The translations under genes and the position numbers were made by a program. This document shows, piece by piece, positions 1 through 8,112 of a stretch of 49,378 nucleotides of DNA. Under the pieces are notes generated by a model that saw only the letters and a list, made by a program, of their open reading frames with translations, did no database searches and was not told the origin of the DNA. The DNA is from Bacteroides sp. (GTDB taxonomy: Bacteria; Bacteroidota; Bacteroidia; Bacteroidales; Muribaculaceae), in NCBI GenBank assembly GCA_014803765.1, contig JAAVBC010000018.1, forward strand, positions 1 through 49,378. The letters are read 5' to 3'. Within the stretch, counting starts at the first letter, position 1. Each line of letters starts with the position of its first letter.

Positions 1-601
1 AGCCTACGCGAATATGCAGATTTGTTGAAATTTGCCTTCGCAGTTCCTTAACACTCCACACATTACGTATACACTCAAATTCATAAAAGAAACGAATTAG
101 GGGGTCTTCCACAGTAAGAAGTTCGACAATATGGGAGAACGAGAGATTGGAAATAAGCGAATTCGGAGGTGTGGAGAATTTATCCGATGGCATCGGATAA
201 ATCTGCTGAGAGTTTAAACTTGAGAAATTTAATGGCAAAGGGATGATTCCCAATTTATCCGACAACATCGGATAAATTTGTTTAACCGTCTCTGCTAATT
301 GTGGATATTTCAAATAGAAGTTACGAGAATTTTGTAAAAGAGTGATATTAATGCCCTTGATTTTTACACGGTCAACAATACTTGGAAGCAATCTTGACCC
401 GTACTGAGCACGGTCATTTCCGCACTGCTCATATTCCACAATATACCGACCAATCAACCAGTTTCTTATCGTTGCAAATCGGTTAATTGCATTAACCGCC
501 GATGTTTGCAATGCAGAATGGATTGAGGATATACATTGAGATAGAGCCTCAAAGCTGAAACTCTCGAACGAAGTTGGATTATGTGTAACGATTTTTGCCA
601 T
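1..601 (-). CDS. DUF1016 N-terminal domain protein (YhcG-like nuclease), 3' end cut by window
   Basis: The frame is open from an ATG at 601 to the window edge, giving about 200 residues beginning MAKIVTHNPTSFESF. The middle carries the N-terminal DUF1016 pattern: a helical stretch around AINRFATIRNWLIGRYIVEY, then QYGSRLL, then SNLSFSHIVELL and FFYEFECIRNVWSVKEL. In this family a C-terminal PDDEXK nuclease domain follows; it would lie beyond position 1 and cannot be seen. Family members are found in accessory and mobile DNA, and a DNA-processing or defence role is inferred only. A peptide unit IYPMxSDK occurs twice between the helical part and the SFSH motif, and each copy is encoded by a DNA palindrome. 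A TATTTTTG sequence on the minus strand at 632-639 could be the -7 element, with no clear -33 box. A second, different DUF1016 gene lies at 20973-22055. Confidence 0.85.
   Translation of the reverse strand, partial: MAKIVTHNPTSFESFSFEALSQCISSIHSALQTSAVNAINRFATIRNWLIGRYIVEYEQCGNDRAQYGSRLLPSIVDRVKIKGINITLLQNSRNFYLKYPQLAETVKQIYPMLSDKLGIIPLPLNFSSLNSQQIYPMPSDKFSTPPNSLISNLSFSHIVELLTVEDPLIRFFYEFECIRNVWSVKELRRQISTNLHIRVG
178..202. repeat. In-gene palindrome, first copy
   Basis: Perfect inverted repeat with 12-bp arms (ATTTATCCGATG and its complement) around one base, inside the DUF1016 coding frame. It encodes the IYPMPSDK peptide. Confidence 0.9.
252..278. repeat. In-gene palindrome, second copy
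   Basis: Inverted repeat with 11-bp perfect arms (AATTTATCCGA / TCGGATAAATT) around five bases, in the same DUF1016 frame. It encodes IYPMLSDK and shares its core with the palindrome at 178-202. Confidence 0.88.
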
Positions 602-803
602 ATAACTTTCTACTTCAAATTGTAAAGTTAGCAAAAATATTTGAGATTTACGCTATAGTACATCACTCATTGATAGCGAGAAAGAGTCGCGGTAGGGGAA
701 TTTCAATAGCTATACTTAGAAGCGTCAGTGGGGCAGTTGAAGAGTTAATGTGTTGATTAGTTTATGCAAAAGAAAGGATATGAGTTTTGGGAGGCATATT
801 TTA

Positions 804-848
804 AAACAGAGCATATATGTTGCAATTTGCAACATATATGCTCTGTTT
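804..848 (-). terminator. Long perfect hairpin downstream of trxA
   Basis: Two 22-nt arms (804-825 and 827-848) are perfectly complementary around a single base. The hairpin lies 22 bases past the thioredoxin stop, and the minus-strand transcript continues into a T-rich stretch. It probably ends thioredoxin transcription before the DUF1016 gene. The rest of 602-870 holds nothing recognisable except a weak promoter-like site at 632-639. Confidence 0.75.
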
Positions 849-870
849 ATGACATTTTTATGCTTCTATT

Positions 871-1161
871 TTATACTCCGAGGAGTTTCTCGAGGTCGGC
901 AGCTGAATGTACGCCTGAACCGCGCCATTTAAGCTCTCCCTTCTGGAAAATCATAAGGGTCGGAACGCTTCTGACATTGTATTTGGCTGACAACGCTTCA
1001 TTTTTGTCAACATCTATTGTGACGATTCTTGCCTTATCACCAACTTTGGCATGCAATTCCTCAAGAATCGGATGCATCATCTTACATGGTCCGCACCATG
1101 TTGCGAAGAAGTCAACCAAAACCGGTACTTCCGACTGAATCAATTCATCAAATTTGTTCAT
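871..1161 (-). CDS. trxA: Thioredoxin
   Basis: A 96-residue thioredoxin, the normal size for the family. It reduces protein disulfides in the cytoplasm through the WCGPC active site (C23 and C26); the later VRSVPT carries the conserved cis-proline. The start at 1161 is chosen because AAAGGAC lies just upstream and the protein then begins at MNKFDEL, in line with other thioredoxins. A longer frame open to 1257 would add 32 residues unlike any thioredoxin. It is downstream of the nitrilase-family gene with a 141-base gap and may be transcribed separately. A long hairpin follows it. Confidence 0.95.
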   Translation of the reverse strand: MNKFDELIQSEVPVLVDFFATWCGPCKMMHPILEELHAKVGDKARIVTIDVDKNEALSAKYNVRSVPTLMIFQKGELKWRGSGVHSAADLEKLLGV

Positions 1162-1302
1162 AATTTTGTCCTTTCTTTTATTTATGTGAGTTCTATGCGT
1201 TGAGTGTTTTACCTCCCCTCTTCCATCCTCTTTATAAATATAACAAATAACTGACAATAAAGATTAGACCTCAATCCCCAGGTATCAGTAAACGCCTGTT
1301 TC

Positions 1303-2100
1303 TTAATCAGTCAGTGTGAAAGCGTCCGCATCGCGGAATGCCGGGAATTTCTCTCTGAATCTGTCGAGCTTTTCCTTTGATAGACTCGCATAAATAAAGT
1401 CAGATCCTACCGGTGTGGAAATCTCTTTCCCCTTAAAGTCAAGAAGCATCGAACTACCATCATACTCAAAACCGCCGTTGTCCACTCCCCTGCAATTCAC
1501 TCCGGCTACATAAGCTTCATTCTCTATAGCACGAGCCTTCAGCAACTGATTCCAGGCATCAACTCTAACTTTAGGCCAATTAGCTACAGCAATCAGAAGA
1601 TCATAGTCATTCCCTACGTTGCGACACCACACCGGAAAACGAATGTCATAGCAGACCACCATTGCAATCTCCCATCCCAGATAACGAACTTTCAGCCGAT
1701 CCCTGCCTCGCGAAAAATTCTTATCCTCGCCAGCCATTGTGAAAAGATGACGCTTATCAGCAAATGTCTCCTCTCCGGAAGGCTCAATGAAAAAAGCACG
1801 ATTATATAGACTGCCTCCCGTATTGGCAATAAAACTCCCGGCAATAGCTACATTATGCTTGCGCGAAAGATGCTTGAGATAATCGATAGTCAAGCCTGTG
1901 TTCTTCTCCGCATCCTCGCGAATCTCATCCTTATTTTTCCCCACAGGAAAACCGGTGGAAAATGTCTCCGGAAGAATCACTAACTCAGTGTCGGGATGAA
2001 GCATATCAAAAAGTTCACCGACCTTCTGCATATTCTCTTTCTTCTTTCCCCATTGGATTTCCAAAGGGAGCAAGCACACATTCAGATGTCTCTGCGTCAT
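1303..2100 (-). CDS. Nitrilase-family amidohydrolase, omega-amidase (YafV-like)
   Basis: A 265-residue carbon-nitrogen hydrolase. The catalytic triad is visible: E45 in LPETF, K116 in DKRHLF and C150 in VVCYDIRFP. DKRHLF, FSRG and the NWP...W..LL.ARAIEN block fit the omega-amidase branch (YafV/Nit2), which hydrolyses alpha-ketoglutaramate and similar amides in the cytoplasm, a metabolite-repair role. Its ATG lies 33 bases after the acyltransferase stop, so the two are probably cotranscribed. The exact substrate is inferred from family resemblance. Confidence 0.88.
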   Translation of the reverse strand: MTQRHLNVCLLPLEIQWGKKKENMQKVGELFDMLHPDTELVILPETFSTGFPVGKNKDEIREDAEKNTGLTIDYLKHLSRKHNVAIAGSFIANTGGSLYNRAFFIEPSGEETFADKRHLFTMAGEDKNFSRGRDRLKVRYLGWEIAMVVCYDIRFPVWCRNVGNDYDLLIAVANWPKVRVDAWNQLLKARAIENEAYVAGVNCRGVDNGGFEYDGSSMLLDFKGKEISTPVGSDFIYASLSKEKLDRFREKFPAFRDADAFTLTD

Positions 2101-2133
2101 AGGTAATTAGAAAAGACTAATAGATATTTAGAT

Positions 2134-2688
2134 TCAAATCTTAGCGGAAAATTTTTCAGGATATAATGCAGCATCCGGGAATTGAGAGTAATATTTCTTG
2201 ATATTCTTCATATCCTCCTCCACATCCCCTGTGGGATGATATACATCCTTGATTATTATCCTTTTATTTTTAAAATCTATGACGCCAAGTTCGATCGGAA
2301 CTTTTGCGCCGTATGCTATGTAGAGGAATCCTGTGCGCCATTGCTCCGTGTAGCTTCGCGTACCTTCCGGTGTCACAGCAAGATTCATATAATCCCGACG
2401 ATCGAAATCCGCTATAATCTGCTCGGTAAGAGATTTTCCCGATTTTTTCTTGCTCTCAACGGGTATTCCACCGAAATGCTTAAGCAGATATTTCAACGGA
2501 AAGAAGAACCAAAATTTCTTCATCAGGAAATTGGCATTCCTGCCCAATGATTTATATGCCGCCAGCCCGAGGATAAAATCCCAATTGCTCGTATGCGGTG
2601 CGACGCATATCACACACTTATCAAGGAACGGCGCCGTAATCTCCACACTCCATCCCCGCCACTTAAGATATTTACCCCAGATATTCAT
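2134..2688 (-). CDS. PlsC-like 1-acyl-glycerol-3-phosphate acyltransferase family protein
   Basis: A 184-residue acyltransferase, short for the family. The HX4D catalytic motif is H32-TSNW-D37, and the substrate-binding block is TPEGTRS at 106-112. Proteins of this type transfer acyl chains to lysophospholipids or related acceptors at the inner face of the cytoplasmic membrane; the acceptor here is unknown. A hydrophobic aromatic stretch around residues 59-69 may contact the membrane. It is followed after 33 bases by the nitrilase gene. A second, larger PlsC-like protein is encoded at 11757-12512. Confidence 0.85.
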   Translation of the reverse strand: MNIWGKYLKWRGWSVEITAPFLDKCVICVAPHTSNWDFILGLAAYKSLGRNANFLMKKFWFFFPLKYLLKHFGGIPVESKKKSGKSLTEQIIADFDRRDYMNLAVTPEGTRSYTEQWRTGFLYIAYGAKVPIELGVIDFKNKRIIIKDVYHPTGDVEEDMKNIKKYYSQFPDAALYPEKFSAKI

Positions 2689-2730
2689 AGCGTTTATTGT
2701 ATTAGGATCGGATAATAATCGGATAATAAA

Positions 2731-2770
2731 GAGAAGGCTGTGGTCAGAAAAATATCCCCCACAGCCTCTC
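2731..2770 (-). terminator. Terminator after the small helical protein gene
   Basis: An inverted repeat pairs GAGAAGGCTGTGG with CCACAGCCTCTC, with one bulged A, about 22 bases past the stop of the gene at 2793-3155. Confidence 0.65.
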
Positions 2771-2792
2771 TCATCCTTATTCTTTGATGACT

Positions 2793-3155
2793 TTATTCAG
2801 CTACGGCTTCTTTCTGAGCCTTCTTCACTGACTCAGGAAGAGCTGCGTTGAAATCCTTGATCGCACCGTTGATCTCATCGTTAAACTCGTTTTCAATCTT
2901 GTTGAAAAGAGCACGGAAGAAATCTCTCTTAGCCTTGGCATATTCTTTCATTGTCGGGAATGCTTTATGACCGCGATCGAAATAGATGTTCGCTTTGTCT
3001 TTCGCATCCTCAATAGCACCGAGAACCTTGCCGACTGCTACTGAAATATTCTTGCGATCAGCACCCTCTACATTGTAGTAGGCAACCATCATTTCTTCTA
3101 CGACTGATGCGCCGAGTGCATCAACATATTTCTTGAATTCTCTCTTGTTGGGCAT
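2793..3155 (-). CDS. Small conserved helical protein of unknown function
   Basis: A 120-residue protein with no signal peptide or membrane segment. It is rich in Lys, Glu and Ala and looks almost wholly alpha-helical. No catalytic motif was recognised. The composition, with several short charged helices, resembles small cytoplasmic proteins common in Bacteroidales, but no function can be assigned. It has its own terminator and is probably monocistronic. Confidence 0.75.
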   Translation of the reverse strand: MPNKREFKKYVDALGASVVEEMMVAYYNVEGADRKNISVAVGKVLGAIEDAKDKANIYFDRGHKAFPTMKEYAKAKRDFFRALFNKIENEFNDEINGAIKDFNAALPESVKKAQKEAVAE

Positions 3156-3328
3156 AATAGTAATTTTTTTATAATTTGATTATTTTCTTTAACCAACCAT
3201 GAATCCTATATTTGCATAAGACTGACTCAATATTGAATCCACGTTTGTTATAGTCTTTATTTAATTAACGTTTAAAATGCCAAAAAGTGCATCACAATGT
3301 GAAATTTTATCCCTTTTCTTTGCCATTC

Positions 3329-4024
3329 CTATATATGAAAGGTCTGGAACATGCAGGATTTTAAATCCATTACCAACACTTTGTCATATAGCATCTCCCC
3401 CTCTCCTGACAGGAATTTTATCGCTTCTCCCGCCTGAACCGAGGCAATTAAGGAAGCGGCAGCTCCTATTACTCCCTCAAGTTGACAAGGCAATATCCCC
3501 TCTTCTTCAGCTTGCGGACGAGGAAATAATGCAGAAAAACCGTCGGCACCCGAGCTTCCGTCAAAACTCATCACCTGACCACGCCATCCCGCGACGCCCC
3601 CGATACAGTGAGGTTTCCCGAGTTCACGACATATCTCATTAATAGTGTATTTGGATGCCGGGTTATCCGTAGCATCGACTATGAAGTCATATTCTTTCAA
3701 TATGTCGGAAGCATTATGCCGAGTAATCATCACCGGATATTTCGCAATCTTCACTTCCGAATTAAGAGCAGACATTCTTGCGCTTAGAGCATCTATCTTA
3801 TATTTTCCGGCTTCTTCCTCCTTGAAAAAGAGCTGACGTTGAAGATTAGTTAAATCTATAGTGTCGAAATCCGCCAGTCCTATCTGTCTGACTCCTGCTC
3901 CGGCAAGAAGCATAGCGACTTGCCCTCCAAGGGCGCCGCATCCGATTACGAATGCAGACCCCTCGGAGAGTCTCTGCTGTCCTTCCTTACCTATTGTAAG
4001 AATATTTCTTGAGTATCTGTTCAC
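3329..4024 (-). CDS. thiF: ThiF/MoeB/HesA-family E1-like adenylyltransferase
   Basis: A 231-residue E1-like enzyme. RYSRNILTIG opens the protein, VIGCGALGG is the nucleotide-binding loop, and FDTIDLTNLQRQ and VDATDNPASKYTINE are the conserved ATP and adenylate-binding segments. ThiF activates the C-terminal Gly-Gly of ThiS for sulfur transfer in thiazole synthesis. A Cys just before LEGV matches the ThiF catalytic cysteine region. The zinc CxxC pairs usual in ThiF and MoeB are not visible. The start is a GTG at 4024, since the family N-terminus begins there and no nearby ATG exists. It lies 11 bases after the glutamine synthetase stop, away from the thi genes at 12.5-19.5 kb. A MoeB or HesA role is the alternative. 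Confidence 0.78.
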   Translation of the reverse strand: MNRYSRNILTIGKEGQQRLSEGSAFVIGCGALGGQVAMLLAGAGVRQIGLADFDTIDLTNLQRQLFFKEEEAGKYKIDALSARMSALNSEVKIAKYPVMITRHNASDILKEYDFIVDATDNPASKYTINEICRELGKPHCIGGVAGWRGQVMSFDGSSGADGFSALFPRPQAEEEGILPCQLEGVIGAAASLIASVQAGEAIKFLSGEGEMLYDKVLVMDLKSCMFQTFHI

Positions 4025-4035
4025 TTATATTAGTT

Positions 4036-5538
4036 TTAACCGCAATGCCAGAATTTTCTGACCATTTCAAGCATAGCTTTCGGATTGCCCTCAAGTTTCT
4101 TCCTGAGATTGCCATCCTGATGCTTTCTCAATTTATTGATAATGCCATCAATCAATGCCGGAGAAAATACGTCGAATTTCTCGAAATCCTCTCTGTTCCG
4201 CTCGAGAGCATCGGCTGATGCCACGCAACTGTCGGGCAAAGATTCCAGACTTGCAAGTTTTTCTTTATTCTCGTCGTTATGAATATTCACATTGACATAC
4301 ATCTGCTCTGCGCGTTCAAGAGCATTCTCAACCTCAAAACCGCATCGTGCAGCCACGATCATGCCTGCTATAAGTTGATAGACGTCTGCGCTGCAATCGG
4401 CAGAACGCAATTCTGCCGTCTGCTTCTGAGGCGCTTTGGACTCTGAGGCTGATTGAGGATTAATCTGGGAACACATATCGATCTTCCCGGTCCATCCCAA
4501 CGGAACACGGACAAGAACCGAACGATTGCGGTCGCCCCAGCAGATTGATGTCGGAGCTTCCTGATGAGGAACAAGGCGGAAATAACTTGTCGGAACTTTA
4601 TTACCGAATGCAGTGATAGCAGCGGAATGATCCAGAATTCCGGCAATTGCCTTGCGTGCAATTTCGCTGAGCTTGCCGTCGGCATCCGTCATCATATTTT
4701 CATCCCCCTTCATTATCTTGAAATGGATATGAAGTCCGCTGCCCGCTTTGCCGGCAGTAATCTTGGGAGCAAAGGTCACGTCAAGCCCCCTGCGGGCAGC
4801 CAGCGAACGGATAATCCATTTTGCAATCATCAGATTATCTGCAGCCTGGATAGCGGGAACAGGGAGAAACTCTATTTCATTCTGCTCATATATCTTATCA
4901 TCGAGGGAGAAATTGCCGACTTCATTATGTCCGTATTTTATCTGTCCGCCTGCACGCGCGATCATATCCATACATTCAACACGGAAATCGCTGAATTTGG
5001 AATATGGCGCTGATTCATGATAACCCTTCTGGTCAGAGGCAGCGAAGAGTCCCGGGTCATCGGAAATTACATAGTATTCCAATTCTCCCATAGCATAGAA
5101 ATCCATCCCGGTCACTTCACGGAATGATTCGGCTGCTTTACGCAGAGTGTATTCCGGCGAGGAGTGAAGCGGCTGCCCCTCCTTATTGAAGAAGGACGCA
5201 AGCATTGTGAGTGTGGGAATCTCGGCAAAGGGGTCTACAAACGCCGTCGCATAACGCGGAATAACATATAGATCGCTATTGCCAGCCTCAATAAACGGGA
5301 AGAGTGACGAACCGTCGACACGCTCGCCATAGGTCAGTATTGAGTCAAGATACTCCTCGTTATTAATAACGAAGTTAAGTGTCTTCAGGCGATTATCATC
5401 TGCGGGATACATGAAGTTGACCATGCGTATCTCATTCGCCTCAATAAAGCGTATGATATCCTCCTTAGTGAATTCCGAAGGATCTTTCTGCAGATACTGC
5501 ACTACCTGATTCGGACAGAGTTTGATTTTTGTGTTCAT
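4036..5538 (-). CDS. glnA: Glutamine synthetase, type I-like
   Basis: A 500-residue glutamine synthetase, which makes glutamine from glutamate, ammonia and ATP. The N-terminal beta-grasp part includes GSSLFPFIEAGNSDLYVIPR. The catalytic part shows the metal-binding GELEYYV segment, the GSGLHIHF ammonia/glutamate motif and the RNRSVLVRVP segment. The length is near bacterial GSI and well short of the ~730-residue GSIII also common in Bacteroides. A Bacteroidota promoter with both boxes lies at 5651-5682, giving a leader of about 105 bases. thiF follows after 11 bases, so the two are probably cotranscribed. Confidence 0.9.
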   Translation of the reverse strand: MNTKIKLCPNQVVQYLQKDPSEFTKEDIIRFIEANEIRMVNFMYPADDNRLKTLNFVINNEEYLDSILTYGERVDGSSLFPFIEAGNSDLYVIPRYATAFVDPFAEIPTLTMLASFFNKEGQPLHSSPEYTLRKAAESFREVTGMDFYAMGELEYYVISDDPGLFAASDQKGYHESAPYSKFSDFRVECMDMIARAGGQIKYGHNEVGNFSLDDKIYEQNEIEFLPVPAIQAADNLMIAKWIIRSLAARRGLDVTFAPKITAGKAGSGLHIHFKIMKGDENMMTDADGKLSEIARKAIAGILDHSAAITAFGNKVPTSYFRLVPHQEAPTSICWGDRNRSVLVRVPLGWTGKIDMCSQINPQSASESKAPQKQTAELRSADCSADVYQLIAGMIVAARCGFEVENALERAEQMYVNVNIHNDENKEKLASLESLPDSCVASADALERNREDFEKFDVFSPALIDGIINKLRKHQDGNLRKKLEGNPKAMLEMVRKFWHCG

Positions 5539-5615
5539 GGTGCTTAAAACTTGATATTAGTTATTAAGGTAAATTAGATATAAAGGTATGTTTAAAGATA
5601 GAGATATATAGATTT

Positions 5616-5649
5616 AAGAGGATCGGGAATCTGTATTCCCAACCCTCTT
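5616..5649 (-). terminator. Hairpin: rprY terminator and/or start of the glnA leader
   Basis: AAGAGG-GGGAAT pairs with ATTCCC-CCTCTT around a CTGT loop with a 3-base internal mismatch. It lies past the rprY stop, and also directly after the promoter at 5651-5682, so it would form the first bases of the glnA transcript. Confidence 0.6.
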
Positions 5650-5650
5650 A

Positions 5651-5682
5651 CAAAGATATATAATAAATTCAGATTTTGCAAA
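5651..5682 (-). promoter_or_regulatory. glnA promoter, both boxes
   Basis: On the minus strand TTTG (5679-5682), exactly 20 bases, then TATCTTTG (5651-5658). This matches the Bacteroidota -33/-7 consensus and sits between the rprY stop and glnA. Confidence 0.7.
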
Positions 5683-5690
5683 CATCAAAT

Positions 5691-6380
5691 TCAGGGAGCA
5701 ATCAGCTTATATCCTTTGCCGTGGATATTGATAATCTCGATTTCGGGATCGTTCTTAAGAAGCTTACGCAGCTTTGTAATGTAGACATCCATGCTTCGGG
5801 CATTGAAATAATTATCGTCTACCCAGATATTCTTCAATGCGTAATTCCTTTCAAGGACATCGTTGAGATTCTCACAGAGCAGCGTCAGAAGTTCTGACTC
5901 CTTTGTCGTTAGCTTAGTAGTCTTGTCTTCAAAGATAAGCACCTGCTTCTGAGTATCAAATGTGTACTTACCGAGTTTATAGACAGTGATTTCTTTATCT
6001 TTTTTACCCTTCACACGACGAAGCACTGCATTGATGCGCACTACGAGCTCCTCCATTGAGAAGGGTTTGGTGATATAGTCGTCGGCACCAATCTTAAAAC
6101 CTTCCAGCACATCCTCTTTGATATTCTTGGCTGTCAGGAAAATAATCGGCACCTGAGAATTAACATTTCTAATCTCTTGTGCAAGAGTAAATCCATCTTT
6201 CTTAGGCATCATAACATCAAGCACGCACAAGTCATATTGATTCTTGAGGAACTCCTTATAGCCCTTCTCACCATCTTCACACAGGTCTGCGTTAAAACCC
6301 TTTGCCTGAAGAAACTCTCTCAGCAACATGCCGAGGTTTTCATCATCTTCGCAGAGGAGAATTTTCATTTTATTATCCAT
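5691..6380 (-). CDS. rprY: OmpR/PhoB-family response regulator RprY
   Basis: A 229-residue response regulator. The receiver domain (about 5-125) carries the acidic pair in LLCEDDEN, the phosphoacceptor D55 in VLDVMMP, and the K of ITKPF. The C-terminal winged helix (about 135-229) ends in ARSMDVYITKLRKLL...IHGKGYKL, typical of OmpR-type DNA binding. It matches RprY, the partner of RprX first described in Bacteroides fragilis. The ATG at 6380 is preferred over an upstream TTG at 6413; a second ATG at 6368 is also possible. The gene follows rprX on the same strand after about 150 AT-rich bases. Confidence 0.9.
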   Translation of the reverse strand: MDNKMKILLCEDDENLGMLLREFLQAKGFNADLCEDGEKGYKEFLKNQYDLCVLDVMMPKKDGFTLAQEIRNVNSQVPIIFLTAKNIKEDVLEGFKIGADDYITKPFSMEELVVRINAVLRRVKGKKDKEITVYKLGKYTFDTQKQVLIFEDKTTKLTTKESELLTLLCENLNDVLERNYALKNIWVDDNYFNARSMDVYITKLRKLLKNDPEIEIINIHGKGYKLIAP

Positions 6381-6530
6381 GGCTATTATATTTAATTTTC
6401 TTGTGTTTTTCAATTAGGTCTATCACTTGATAAACTCTATATTATTTTAACGCTTGAAAAACTGTTAAGTTTATATAAGATTAAAATTTGCTAATTTTTT
6501 TATTCTTTCACACTCTATATTCCGGCTAAG

Positions 6531-8003
6531 TTATTCTGCAAGAGGGAGGGTTATGATAAATTCACTCCATTTTCCGAACTCACTTTCTGCCCGAATTGTG
6601 CCATGAAAGATTGTGACCATCTTCTTGACGTATGCCAATCCCAGTCCAAATCCCTTTACATCATGTAGATTCCCCGTTGACACTCTGTAAAATTTATCGA
6701 AAATGCGCTTGAGATTCTCTTTCTTTATCCCGATGCCATTGTCGCGGATACGAATCTCAAGTTGATTGCCGGGAAGATCCTTCGTCGTCACCTCCAGAAC
6801 GGGCGCGACATCCTCCCGCATATACTTCAATGCGTTGTCGAGAAGATTGAATATCACGTTTGTGAAGTGCATTTCGTCAAGAAGCACATCAGATTCAATA
6901 GCATCAAGATTTATTTCTATTCTCCCGCCGTCTTTCTCCGCCTTGAGTTTCTGAGTATTAACGACATTATAAATTATATTATTGACATTCACTACGTTGA
7001 ATTTCAATGCCGAACCTCCGGCATCGTCATACATCGACATCTGAAGCACCTTTTCCACCTGAAAGCGTAATCTCTTTGATTCATCATTTATGACGTTGGC
7101 AAGATGCTTCAGAGAATTAGGAGATTTTCTGACTGAATCATCTTCCAGCATCTGAGCCGCAAGGGATATCGTTGAAATCGGAGTCTTAAACTCATGAGTC
7201 ATATTGTTGATAAAGTCCGATTTCATTTCCGTAAGCTTCTTCTGACGGAATATTAATATCACGGTATAAAGGAATATCACTAACAGAATAGCCGTAAATG
7301 CCAATGTCGGTATAATAAATCTGACGGAGGAGAAGATGTAGGAATCTCGAGTCGGAAATTCCACCACTAATCTATATTCCCCACCGGAGTGAGGGAACAG
7401 AGCTGCGGAATATGAATCATCAAGCATATTGTCGCCAAAACCATGAGTTTGATATAGAGGTGTGCCTTTGGATGTCGTCACACTGAATGTGAATGGAAGC
7501 GTCACCCCATTCGATTCAAGTTCCGTCTTAAGATAACTCCTTATATCAGTGGAATCAGCTCGCTCGGCAATCGGGCGTGACGGAGCTTCTTGAAGAATAT
7601 TCAAAATCACTTCATTCAGGAGTCCGCGCTGATACATATAATGACTCTTCAAGGTCTCGCGAAGATGGCGATAGCGTTGCGACACATTTTCTGTCGGTGA
7701 TGGATATGAAATCCTGATCCCTGAGCTCTCCGGCATGGAAACCGAAGAACTCCCGGACTCACCTTCTGACAAGTCATAATCCTCTCCGCTTCCTATAAGT
7801 TCCATATCTTCTACCAGAAAAGTCAGCGTCTCCCTGCGTTCCAGCATACCTACTGTGGCATGAAGCGAACGCATCACATTCTCCGAAAACTGCTCCTTTC
7901 GCATACGGACCATATTTTCGAGATACATTATCTGAAAATAAAGTAACGCTCCAAACGTTATTGCCATCACAATTGTCAGGAGCCATATCAATGATTTCTT
8001 CAT
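6531..8003 (-). CDS. rprX: Sensor histidine kinase RprX
   Basis: A 490-residue membrane histidine kinase. Transmembrane segments lie at about 4-23 and 228-252, enclosing a ~200-residue periplasmic sensor part with a Ser/Glu-rich stretch at 78-95. The cytoplasmic part has the H box NNMTHEFKTPIS with phosphoacceptor H270, the N box NVIFNLLDNALKY, the G1 box DNGIGIKKEN, the F box IFDKFYRV and the G2 box GFGLGLAYV. It phosphorylates RprY. The ATG at 8003 is preferred to a GTG at 8069 because it begins directly before the first membrane helix. No clear promoter was found in the 109 bases separating it from the divergent acyltransferase gene. Confidence 0.9.
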   Translation of the reverse strand: MKKSLIWLLTIVMAITFGALLYFQIMYLENMVRMRKEQFSENVMRSLHATVGMLERRETLTFLVEDMELIGSGEDYDLSEGESGSSSVSMPESSGIRISYPSPTENVSQRYRHLRETLKSHYMYQRGLLNEVILNILQEAPSRPIAERADSTDIRSYLKTELESNGVTLPFTFSVTTSKGTPLYQTHGFGDNMLDDSYSAALFPHSGGEYRLVVEFPTRDSYIFSSVRFIIPTLAFTAILLVIFLYTVILIFRQKKLTEMKSDFINNMTHEFKTPISTISLAAQMLEDDSVRKSPNSLKHLANVINDESKRLRFQVEKVLQMSMYDDAGGSALKFNVVNVNNIIYNVVNTQKLKAEKDGGRIEINLDAIESDVLLDEMHFTNVIFNLLDNALKYMREDVAPVLEVTTKDLPGNQLEIRIRDNGIGIKKENLKRIFDKFYRVSTGNLHDVKGFGLGLAYVKKMVTIFHGTIRAESEFGKWSEFIITLPLAE

Positions 8004-8089
8004 TTTTGTCGTTTTGCATATTTTAACAACTTTAGAACTAATTTTGTTTTTCTCCCACGCAAAGACCACTCTTTTAATTCAATTTTTAC

Positions 8090-8097
8090 TAACTTTG
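8090..8097 (+). promoter_or_regulatory. -7 element upstream of the acyltransferase gene
   Basis: TAACTTTG ends 15 bases before the ATG at 8113. No TTTG box is present at the -33 position. Confidence 0.45.
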
Positions 8098-8112
8098 CAG
8101 TAATTAAACATT

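Noticed and set aside
871..1257. Longer thioredoxin start at 1257
   Set aside because: The extra 32 residues are unlike any thioredoxin, and the ATG at 1161 has an AAAGGAC sequence in the right place.
5691..6413. TTG start at 6413 for rprY
   Set aside because: The added 11 residues do not fit the start of response regulators, and an ATG at 6380 precedes the receiver domain directly.
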